This document shows positions 30,659 to 38,439 of a DNA stretch of 64,000 bases, piece by piece. Below the pieces are notes generated by a model, which saw only the letters and a program-made list of their open reading frames with translations, had not been told where the DNA came from and did not search any database. Each line of letters begins with the position of its first letter. Position 1 is the stretch's first letter. The position numbers and the translations under genes were made by a program. The stretch is taken from positions 11,412,501 through 11,476,500 of the forward strand of contig NC_088315.1 in the NCBI RefSeq assembly GCF_910592395.1, given 5' to 3'. Source of the stretch: Lineus longissimus. Taxonomy: Eukaryota; Nemertea; Pilidiophora; Heteronemertea; Lineidae.

Positions 30659-31780
30659 TCATTTCAATGATTTGATATCAGAAACTGGTAACCATTCATT
30701 GAACTTATCACTGTAACCCTTCCACTTCACTAATCCGTATTTCTTGCCTTTACTGGTCTTGTACCTTAGGATTTTCTCGATCTTGTACTCTAGCTGGTCA
30801 GGATTAGGAACATAGCTCAATTCCTCTTCATAGAAATATCCTTGAATTTCTTCTTTGTGGTAATCCTCAAGCTGGTAGACGATAGGGTGAGTAAAGATGA
30901 TCTGTTTGATTTGGAACACCTCCTCAGTGTAGTTGGGCATGTAACCTTTACCGAAAATGGACATGTACTTTGAAATTCTTACACTGTCACCTACTTTGTA
31001 CTTTGGATCACCAAATGTCTCTTTGAGGTGAAGACCGTAAAGATTGTACCACACTGTTCCTTCGTTTTCCATCTTTCTGGCGTCTACAGGTTTCATACCT
31101 ATTGATGAGTGAAATGTGTTATTGTAGCCGCTGACCAGGTCATCCAGAACGTCAATCCACTTGTCAGTCTCCTTAGCGGTGAAATAACGCCACATTTTTT
31201 CTTTAAGGGTTCTATTGAATCTCTCTACTACTGCTGCCTTCTTATCAGATTTTGTGGGGAACCATTCTATGTCATTTTCTGTTAAGAGTTCCTTGAAGTG
31301 TTTGTTGTAAAATTCTTTACCGTCATCAAACTGGATTTTCGTTGGTTTTGCTTCCTCAAATATCACTTTAAATGCATCTCTGATTTCTTCTCCCCTCTTA
31401 CTCTTAACTGCTAGAGCCCAAGAAAAACGACTAAATAGATCTATGACTGTTAAAATGAATCTGTTGCCTTTATTTTGTTTCTCGAATTTTTGCATGTCAA
31501 CCAGATCTGCTTGCCATTGTTGACCGATGTACGATACCATTGTCTTCCTGAAGGTGAATTTCTTAATGGCCGGTTTGTGTAGTTGGTGAGTTGGTAGTGT
31601 TTCTAGAAATTCGTTCACTTCTTTTTGTTTAATAAGTTTTCCTGAGCTCTGCTCTCGTGACGAAGTCATATCTTCCTTGACCTGTTTCCAGATTTTACTC
31701 AAAGAACTGTAAGCCACGGGACTCTCGGGGTTGTAGTACAAATCCCTTAGATACTGCTGTGTGTCATCCTTTACATTCAT
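30659..31780 (-). CDS. Polinton integrase with chromodomain (373 aa)
   Basis: A retroviral-type DDE integrase. Catalytic residues seen: Asp92 (QWQADLVD), Asp152 (IQFDDGKEF) and Glu186 (VERFNRTLKEK). The region after 210 is the SH3-like C-terminal part (YKVGDSVRISKY), and residues 328-370 form a chromodomain (YGLVKWKGYSDKFNEWLP with aromatic cage residues), expected to steer insertion to modified histones. An N-terminal double-hairpin element (31643-31668) gives MTSSREQSS at residues 38-46. Length is normal for animal Polintons and the frame is intact. It is divergent from the ATPase gene with only 4 bp between the two start codons. A truncated copy is in Polinton 2. Confidence 0.95.
   Translation of the reverse strand: MNVKDDTQQYLRDLYYNPESPVAYSSLSKIWKQVKEDMTSSREQSSGKLIKQKEVNEFLETLPTHQLHKPAIKKFTFRKTMVSYIGQQWQADLVDMQKFEKQNKGNRFILTVIDLFSRFSWALAVKSKRGEEIRDAFKVIFEEAKPTKIQFDDGKEFYNKHFKELLTENDIEWFPTKSDKKAAVVERFNRTLKEKMWRYFTAKETDKWIDVLDDLVSGYNNTFHSSIGMKPVDARKMENEGTVWYNLYGLHLKETFGDPKYKVGDSVRISKYMSIFGKGYMPNYTEEVFQIKQIIFTHPIVYQLEDYHKEEIQGYFYEEELSYVPNPDQLEYKIEKILRYKTSKGKKYGLVKWKGYSDKFNEWLPVSDIKSLK
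31643..31668 (+). repeat. Double-hairpin element in integrase N-terminus
   Basis: Stems GAGC-TCT-GCTC and TGAC-GAA-GTCA (paired change from GGAC/GTCC). In the gene it is read in the frame where TGA would stop, and the spacer is CGA. Confidence 0.85.
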
Positions 31781-31790
31781 TTAAATGAGT
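31775..31790. promoter_or_regulatory. Shared divergent start region, CATTTAAATG palindrome
   Basis: Integrase start (CAT, 31778-31780) and ATPase start (ATG, 31785-31787) are separated by TTAA only, so both starts lie in one 10-bp palindrome. Each gene's promoter or leader must overlap the other gene's coding region. Confidence 0.7.
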
Positions 31791-32405
31791 GAAGTATTTA
31801 TTTACGAGCCACACAATATGTTAATTTCTGGTGTTACCAATTCTGGTAAGACATATTTTGCCCTTGACCTCTTAGAAAAGGAGTATCGGCACAAGTTCCA
31901 GAACATAGTCATTTTCTGTCCAACATATTTCAACAATAAGACATATGAAAGGAAATGGATTTACCAAGACAAGAATGTCTACATAGTTAATCCCGAAGCT
32001 GTGGCCAGTAATTTGGACCTTGTGCTTCAGTTTGCTACTCTGACCTTTGCTGGTTCTAACACATTATTCCTCATTGATGACTGTGCTAATTTGAGAGACA
32101 CAAAAAAGAAGGTGTCCGAGTTATGTAATCTTGCCTTTTCCGGCAGGCACTACAATCTCACTGTTTGGTTACTAGTTCAGAAGTACAATTCAGTTGTCAA
32201 GGACTACAGAGAGAACATAAGAATTTTAGTATTATTTTTTAATAAGGATGAATCAGCCATGAAAGATGCCTTAGAAGAAAACAGTGTTATTCCTAAGGAG
32301 AAAAGACAGTACTACATAGAAGAACTTAAGATGAAAAAAGGATCAAAACTGATCATTAGACTACAACATCCATTTGGATTTACTCTTTCACATCAAAAAT
32401 CTTAG
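31785..32405 (+). CDS. FtsK/HerA-type DNA-packaging ATPase (206 aa)
   Basis: Walker A GVTNSGKT at residues 16-23 and Walker B LFLIDD at 94-99, followed by a sensor-like region (VWLLVQKY). This is the A32-like packaging ATPase found in all capsid-coding Polintons; it would pump the genome into the capsid. The protein starts with a short beta-strand (MLISG) before Walker A, as in the family, and its length is normal. The frame is intact and has no double-hairpin insert. The stop is followed directly by three tandem half-hairpin repeats (32416-32478). Confidence 0.93.
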   Translation: MSEVFIYEPHNMLISGVTNSGKTYFALDLLEKEYRHKFQNIVIFCPTYFNNKTYERKWIYQDKNVYIVNPEAVASNLDLVLQFATLTFAGSNTLFLIDDCANLRDTKKKVSELCNLAFSGRHYNLTVWLLVQKYNSVVKDYRENIRILVLFFNKDESAMKDALEENSVIPKEKRQYYIEELKMKKGSKLIIRLQHPFGFTLSHQKS

Positions 32406-32415
32406 TCCCGCTTCT

Positions 32416-32478
32416 GATCATCAGGACTGTGTCCGATCATCAGGACTGTGTCCGATCATCAGGACTGTGTCCGATCAG
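32416..32478. repeat. Three tandem half-elements between convergent genes
   Basis: Three perfect 17-bp units containing GGAC-TGT-GTCC, the second hairpin of the double-hairpin element alone, between the ATPase stop and the end of the 152-aa gene, into whose last codons they run. Confidence 0.75.
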
Positions 32479-32917
32479 TGGTCTTAGTCTTTCTAACCCT
32501 AGTAAAATAATAAATTATTAACCCTAAACCACTAAGTCCTAGGATAATCCATAGGTACTCGTATTTCTTCATTTCATCACTAGGTTGGTAGTAATCACTT
32601 AATTGTGGTCGCTGAGGTAGTACAATAGTTCTTTCTGGATGTAAATGATTGTAAACAGTAAGTGCTGAATCAGTATTGTTAAAATCAATAGAAGCGTCTC
32701 TTTCTCTCTTTAATTCAAGATTAACAAAGTCAATAGTACTCGTTCTATGCTCCTCCCATTCTGTGGAGGCCTTCTGTAATTTCTCCTGAGCCAAATCATG
32801 TCTTTTCACTTCATATTCATAGCCATTCTTGTCTAGTTTTTTAAAAAGGTAACCGGATCCAGTGAATGCTAATCCATTGATTATTGCAGATCCAAATAAC
32901 ATGCCAATGCCAGCCAT
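32459..32917 (-). CDS. Conserved Polinton membrane protein (152 aa)
   Basis: A hydrophobic N-terminal segment (IINGLAFTGSGYLFKKL), a charged helical region with KRHDLAQEKLQKASTEWEEH, and a C-terminal transmembrane helix (about residues 121-139, LWIILGLSGLGLIIYYF). The N-terminal FTGSG and HDLA-EKLQKA motifs recur in invertebrate Polintons as I recall. It lies among the capsid genes (ATPase, penton, capsid), suggesting a virion membrane or internal virion component; inferred. Start TTAAATGG. No copy in the truncated Polinton 2. Confidence 0.7.
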   Translation of the reverse strand: MAGIGMLFGSAIINGLAFTGSGYLFKKLDKNGYEYEVKRHDLAQEKLQKASTEWEEHRTSTIDFVNLELKRERDASIDFNNTDSALTVYNHLHPERTIVLPQRPQLSDYYQPSDEMKKYEYLWIILGLSGLGLIIYYFTRVRKTKTTDRTQS

Positions 32918-32939
32918 TTAATTTCAACGAATTTTAATT

Positions 32940-33707
32940 TCAATGATGTGTCCCTGAGAGCATAGCTCGAGTTAATACCAATTGGTACTGTACATTATGA
33001 CCATTAAGATCGATGATGTCACCTTTTTCATCAGTTAAGCGAATATTCAGCTTATTGAATCTTGGTTTACAGGGAATTGCTATTGGTTTCTCAAATGTGT
33101 ATGCTATTAAATCCCCAAAATTAGCTTCCTTTATTGGTCTTGTGGTTAGCACATCAGATGCTTCACCATTACTTAATACACTATTAGATTCGATTATGTC
33201 ACAGTGAAAAACAAAATGGTTAATTGGTCTAAAATTGATGGGTTTCTCGCTTACAACATCATCCTTACTTTTATTGTCTAAAGGGTAAGGCCATTCTGAT
33301 TTCATGCCAAATAATTCATTACTTTTACCAAGAAAATAGATCTGATAATGCGCCTCATTTTTTCTCTTTAGGAAGTGTAAGACGGCCTTACCTGTTGGTT
33401 CTTCAAGGTCAAATCTGACAGCACCTCTACTCATACTATTTTCTTTCAACTTATCCGCAAATACTTTTGAAAAGCTCTGTAGGTCATAGAGACCATCTGG
33501 TAGCGTAATCTCTGCCACATCAAACCCCTTAACTTTGATTCGGTTATTCTCCCTGGCTGCACTTATGTTGTAGAATGTACAAGGTATTACTGCAAAAGTT
33601 AAAGTGATGCTACATGCATCTTGAATTTCAGTCTTGAGATTGACTGTTAAATCACTTGAACTCTGATCTGGATAGTCACTTGAATCTATGTTCATTACAG
33701 TAACCAT
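32940..33707 (-). CDS. Penton-like minor capsid protein (255 aa)
   Basis: Position between ATPase and major capsid genes, length, and beta-strand-rich sequence match Polinton minor capsid (single jelly-roll penton) proteins. Features: early SSDLTVNLKTEI and LTFAVIPCTFYNISAARENN, the middle GLYDLQSFSKVF, and the C-terminal strands LNIRLTDEKGDIIDLNG and VQYQLVL typical of such vertex proteins. It would cap the fivefold vertices. The last residues (TRAMLSGTHH) come from a double-hairpin element (32948-32970), so the original C-terminus lay just before it. Start TAAATGG. Confidence 0.8.
   Translation of the reverse strand: MVTVMNIDSSDYPDQSSSDLTVNLKTEIQDACSITLTFAVIPCTFYNISAARENNRIKVKGFDVAEITLPDGLYDLQSFSKVFADKLKENSMSRGAVRFDLEEPTGKAVLHFLKRKNEAHYQIYFLGKSNELFGMKSEWPYPLDNKSKDDVVSEKPINFRPINHFVFHCDIIESNSVLSNGEASDVLTTRPIKEANFGDLIAYTFEKPIAIPCKPRFNKLNIRLTDEKGDIIDLNGHNVQYQLVLTRAMLSGTHH
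32948..32970 (-). repeat. Double-hairpin element at penton gene end
   Basis: Retains GTCC, spacer TGA and GAGC-ATA-GCTC. In the gene it is forward (RAMLSG) and extends the protein to a new stop. Confidence 0.75.
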
Positions 33708-33801
33708 TTACTTAAGCAAATTTTCGTTTTCAAATTTACCTTTTATCAAATAAGTAAATTATTCTTACTTCATAATATTTCTGGGTAGGATTCCTTGATC
33801 T

Positions 33802-34002
33802 TTAAAGGTACTCTAATGTTCCATTACTAATAGCTACAGTTCCACCCAGTTTAAGAATTTCCTCTAGGTTGGCCTGACTTGGGGGACCAATATTGATTCT
33901 CAAGAACCTTTTCAGTAACATAGAGTAACCAATTGTTGTTGATGCCAACAGTAAACTTTGATACAGTGTATTTATGATATCTTTCTTTCCTGGTGTATCC
34001 AT
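33802..34002 (-). CDS. Small hydrophobic Polinton protein (66 aa)
   Basis: One probable membrane helix (LYQSLLLASTTIGYSMLLKRF) followed by an amphipathic stretch (SQANLEEILKLGGTVAIS). Similar short proteins sit beside capsid genes in other Polintons; this one may end early. Start AATTAAATGG. A small virion membrane component is plausible, not shown. Confidence 0.6.
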   Translation of the reverse strand: MDTPGKKDIINTLYQSLLLASTTIGYSMLLKRFLRINIGPPSQANLEEILKLGGTVAISNGTLEYL

Positions 34003-34081
34003 TTAATTACTTAGAAAATCACTAGTAAAACTCATTTATCTAGTATTCAGTGCTGGAGTGAACTTTTGTTCTTGCAACACC

Positions 34082-35338
34082 TTAGTGTTGGAGTGAAGCA
34101 ATCTGAGAATTCTGGATGTTTACCTGGGCGTCAGAAACCACGAATATGTGCATTTTGTATGGTCCCTTTCCAGATTTCTTTGTAATAGATAATTGAATAC
34201 CATCTTTTGTGTTCTGGAGCTTCTTTCCTGATCCGTGTAGACGATTATCTTCAGAAGTTCTCAGGTCCAACCATAAACCATAGTGATTAGAATCACCATA
34301 GTATTTCTCCATGGTCATGTTACAGTCATGAGTTTTCTTCAAATCTTCAGACATAAAATGTTTCTTGATCTCCTCCCATTGATCCATCATTCTCATTCCT
34401 TCTGGGAACACCTGATTGGCAACACCCTCTATTGTGATCTGCACTTTACTTATGTTAGGGTTTTCAAACTTCTCTGAATCTCTAGCTCCATCTACATAGT
34501 CAGACACAAATAGTAATAATAATCCTTTAATAGACATTCTTGGAAAGTTGATGTTCTCATTAATTAGTGTTTCATTAGCAGTAACATTGACTGTCTTAAA
34601 ATGGTCTACCCAATCATAAAATATTGAGAATCCAGAATTGTACTTGTTACTCAATTGACTAGCAATCATTTTGTTGGTTACGGTATCATATTCAAAACAA
34701 ATATTCTCTAGTTTGTAGCCCATACTTGCTGTGGTTGCGGTAACTATGATCTCTTCCTTTGGTGCTAATGTGATTTCAATGATAACATCTTCTTGAATTG
34801 GAAACTTGTAAAATGGAGCATGATGATGGAATAGTTCAAAATCTAATGGTATTTTGTACTTCTTGTCAAACACTTTCTTTAAAGTCTTTTCATTAGCTGT
34901 TTCTCCAGTGACATCAGCTTCAGCGACTCCTGATCTTAATTCTCTAAGATTTTCTGATTGAATACCCTGAAAAACTCTATCATTTCTTTCTTCTCCAGTT
35001 AGCCACAGATCTTTAAATGTAGAATAATGACTGTATTCGTCAAGGTCAAATATCTGCTCTGTTCCCCACTTAACCACCATCTTTGAAATCAGGTTTCTAC
35101 CAAGATTATTTACAACGCTATTTTTAGAATCACCAGAAATGGTTACATCAGCAGACAGATAAAGAGATTTAGGTACAAAGAATGTATTCTCTCGCAATGC
35201 CGGTATTCTAACATACAAAGTTTCTTTGGGGTTAGCAGATGAGGGGTTATGAGTAATGATATGATGCTGCCTCTCAGCTTTCAAACCAAGTGGAATCTTA
35301 TGTGCCCTTTCGGTATTTAATAAATATCCTGTTGCCAT
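34082..35338 (-). CDS. Major capsid protein, double jelly-roll type (418 aa)
   Basis: The long strand-rich protein at the element's right end, opening LNTERAHKIPLGLKAERQ. The first jelly roll includes VNNLGRNLISKMVVKWG and FKDLWLTGEERND; the second half has ENICFEYDTVTNKM and ending YKMHIFVVSDAQVNIQNSQI. Length and order match Polinton major capsid proteins, which form the outer shell. The frame is intact with no hairpin insert. The first 54 codons lie inside the right terminal repeat, with the triple-palindrome region upstream (35385-35515). Polinton 2 lacks it because of truncation. Confidence 0.88.
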   Translation of the reverse strand: MATGYLLNTERAHKIPLGLKAERQHHIITHNPSSANPKETLYVRIPALRENTFFVPKSLYLSADVTISGDSKNSVVNNLGRNLISKMVVKWGTEQIFDLDEYSHYSTFKDLWLTGEERNDRVFQGIQSENLRELRSGVAEADVTGETANEKTLKKVFDKKYKIPLDFELFHHHAPFYKFPIQEDVIIEITLAPKEEIIVTATTASMGYKLENICFEYDTVTNKMIASQLSNKYNSGFSIFYDWVDHFKTVNVTANETLINENINFPRMSIKGLLLLFVSDYVDGARDSEKFENPNISKVQITIEGVANQVFPEGMRMMDQWEEIKKHFMSEDLKKTHDCNMTMEKYYGDSNHYGLWLDLRTSEDNRLHGSGKKLQNTKDGIQLSITKKSGKGPYKMHIFVVSDAQVNIQNSQIASLQH

Positions 35339-35793
35339 TTTCTATTTATTTACTAGTAAAATTATGTGGACTTTGAAGATCACTCATTTCGCAAACGTAG
35401 TAATCAATAAGATTCTCTTAGAAGAGAATAACTAGGTCATTGGATTCTCTTCTAAGAGAATATCTAGGTCAGATTGATTGGATTCTCTTCTAAGAGAATC
35501 ACTTACTGCGAAATGACTTTATTGGATTTTCCTCGTATTGGCTGGTTTACGAGGTAGTGTTTTCCCCGTAATACGATCGATATTTTGTTAAAGCTGACAG
35601 ATTTCTACAGTATATTCCCTCACCATTTCATTGCAACGCTTCACTGGGAATCTCATGAATGATAGAAAGTGTGTATTGTGGTGGATTGGTTCTTTGGGCT
35701 TGTAGGCTTATTTGGGGCAAAAGACCTGTAAGGTCTTTGGTCAAAAGGGCCTAAAGCATAACCTAGTTCCTACCATCGCAATATACACTTTCT
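35177..35793 (-). repeat. Polinton 1 right terminal inverted repeat
   Basis: Inverse of 16528-17144, the same 617-bp length, ending CAATATACACTTTCT at 35793. The inner edge lies inside codon 54-55 of the capsid gene. Confidence 0.95.
35385..35515. promoter_or_regulatory. Triple-palindrome control region in right TIR
   Basis: Mirror of 16806-16936: three ATTCTCTT/AAGAGAAT palindromes bracketed by CATTTCGCA and TGCGAAATG, starting about 47 bp upstream of the capsid ATG. It is the likely capsid promoter and possibly a binding site for replication proteins. Confidence 0.55.
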
Positions 35794-35799
35794 CAGGTC
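35794..35799. repeat. Polinton 1 target-site duplication, right
   Basis: CAGGTC immediately after the last base of the element. Confidence 0.95.
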
Positions 35800-38439
35800 G
35801 TTTAGGGTAGATCCACTAATGTTCACAAATTTCGACAGATCAAATTGTGGGAAATCGACAGATCAAATTATATATTTTGTACTTTCTATCCATAGCATCA
35901 GTACTTGAAAACTTCCGTAGACAATCTCTACACTGACCAGCAGTGGTAACTAATGACTCACTTCCATGTGATGATGTGTAATTTACTACATGATGCTTTA
36001 CCTGTACTGTGTAATATCTGTATACATGTATACCATGGTATGACTCATCAAAACCTTGTGTTGATTCAAGGAGGGAGATGAAACAGAATCGACTGTTATT
36101 AGTTTATACTTTAGTTACAATATCTTAGTGTAGATGTCTCTGCTTGATAAATACCAGCTCCTTATTTGTATAAGATGATGCTCATTAGTATTCAGATTAT
36201 AATGGCTTCCTTGCTCACTCAGCTTCTGTATCTTCTCTTATACCAAAGTTAATAAACTAGTATAGACGACATTCTCTTTATTTCAAATTCTGGAATATCT
36301 ACAAGGAGATACTTCTTCACACCCGATTCTGCGAATCACCCTGACCCAGCATCACGCGATTTTCTGTGCAGGAAGTCATTTTTTAGCATGGCGTACGTGA
36401 CAAGAGGGCTGAGGAAGGACTCGAAAGTTTTAATTTTCAATGACTTCCGCTACCATCGTAACAAGAATGCCACTGAAAAGATATACTGGCGATGCCGAAT
36501 TACTTTTATTAAGGGGTAAAATCGGGGGAACGCTATCCCCACACGAAAATTACTGTAAAAAAGCCTTGGCGCTGAAAGTGTTGATACATGGAAGATTTTT
36601 GGTTTAATAGGCCAAAAATCATCAATTTCGAAAGTTCGAAATTTTTGGTTTTCGGACTTGTGAACCATTGGACTTGTGAACCTTTCGACTTATGGACCTT
36701 CGGACTTAAGGGCAGTAATCTATGTACCAGCTACATAAACCTATCACAATGATCATTCTGGTGGTGTCGAGTGTTTTCATGTTGCAGAAGGCGACGTATC
36801 AATGAGAAAAAAAGGTGCTCCAAATGATGATATTAAATGTAGGCCTGTTACTTCTGACAGCTTGCGCCTTAAATGACTGCCAGCGGGTCATCTGATCTCT
36901 CCGGTTATCTTTATATACACATGTACTGGTATGGCTCCACAAACACACGATGAATGAACACAGCCCCCAGTCAGTGATTCTAATAACTGTACAATAAACC
37001 TATCTTTTGTAGGCACTTTCCGTTCGCCCTTCAATTTCAACAGCCACAAAGGATTCGTGCGAATATAAAAGAAACTGTACCTACCATTATTGCTTCCCTA
37101 TATACTATACAAGTCCTACGACTAGGACGGACGTATAGGCTACAAAGTATTTTCTCAATCTGATGAGAAGGACGACTTTCTTCGGAGAAGCTATCGTGCC
37201 GGCCTGAGATTTATATCAATATGTGAATTTATATCAAAAGACAATATGTGAGATTTATATCAATATGTGAACAACGGACACGGATTCGTTGAATCTGTAG
37301 ACAGAGCATGAGCTGTCGCGCCAACCAGCTATAGACATATACATAGCCTAGTGACGTATATAGACTACCACGTGACATATATATCGCTGCTAAAGGATGA
37401 AGAGAGCACTGTCTTAAAACAGTCCAAAATGTTCCCCCGGGCATGCCTGGAAAATGCAATTACATGTACATGTATTGTCATTCCCTTTGTTTATGGTGAA
37501 AAATTAAGACATTGTTCTATATAGACCTGACACCTTCAATTAGAGATAAAACGCGCAGAGAATCCTTTCCCCTGGCACATTCACTGTCATTCCTAAGGAC
37601 AGTTTTTCCTGCCATGCCAGGCCTGTTGTAGCATTTTTTAATGCCTGCGCCCTTCTTTATATGGAGATAGGCCCCTACACTCCGGCCGCAGCAGAGAGTG
37701 ACCCCCTGAGATTTCATATCCTCAATGGCTAATCATCCACCGTCTAAAGTTCACCGCCGCCATCTGTGCAGTTCATCATGAGGAGAGACGATCAGAATGA
37801 CGAAGGTCTCTATGAAACCATAATATATGTATTCAGTGGGGTAGGATATTTTCATGGGGACAATTGAAAGTATTCCACTGATATGACAAGAAACTCTGTC
37901 TTATGATAGTTTGGCCAAGGAGCAAAGGGTAGTAGGCCTATCGTGTGTTGAAAACCTTAGGACAAGGACTACAACTATACGGCTAAGGGCAAATAAAAAA
38001 TAAGAATTCTCATGCGGATACAACGAGAAGGATATGTTGTCTTTCCGAGAAACAGCTATATGAAGAAGGTTTCAATATGCAGGAAAACCATAGTCTGCAT
38101 TATTACATACACGCAGGAAGAATGTCATGAATGTGGTGGAGAGGTGAATTGGCACTTTCGATGAGGAGAATCCCTTTGACCACGACCAATCAGAACAGTC
38201 ACCAGGCGACATTTGACCAAGAAACCATGAAATATCTAGATAGTGTACCATCACACTTTTCCCCAAATTACAAATTTTCTACATACGGTTGATAAAGACA
38301 CAAGAATTGCTTCAAGGCGCCCTCGATTCATGGTGGTTGTCACAACACCGACCTGGTGTATATTGTATAGCGTTTGCATTGGCATATTGTTTTAGGTAAA
38401 TATGCCACACATTGATTGCAGTCTGCAATATTATCATGG
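35800..38439. other. Continuation of host copy 2; no intact gene
   Basis: Bases 35800-35905 continue the minus-strand LINE ORF1 relic. The rest matches 5260-8760 of copy 1 without its LINE insert; the empty LINE site is at 38066-38070. An extra 278 bp (36615-36892) flanked by GCCA distinguishes it from copy 1. Confidence 0.7.

Larger units (their letters stand above)
16528..35793. mobile_element. Polinton/Maverick 1, full length
   Basis: A 19,266-bp element with 617-bp terminal inverted repeats beginning AGAAAGTGTATATTGCGATG, a 6-bp target duplication and the diagnostic gene set: protein-primed polymerase B, retroviral-type integrase with chromodomain, packaging ATPase, major capsid and penton-like proteins. 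The two repeats differ at only two positions that I could find (16622 and 16801 versus their partners), suggesting recent insertion or conversion. At least two genes carry frameshifts (near 19300 and 25850), so this copy is probably not autonomous unless these are sequence errors. No cysteine protease gene was found. Confidence 0.97.
10167..38439. repeat. Large direct segmental duplication, copy 2 (carries the Polinton)
   Basis: Same host unit as 1-9766, expanded by the 19.3-kb Polinton at 16528-35793, a 615-bp insert at 10824-11438 and a 278-bp insert at 36615-36892. It lacks copy 1's 9-bp-TSD element, RT-bearing LINE and inverted-repeat element. Identity outside indels looks well above 95 percent by eye. 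Confidence 0.9.
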
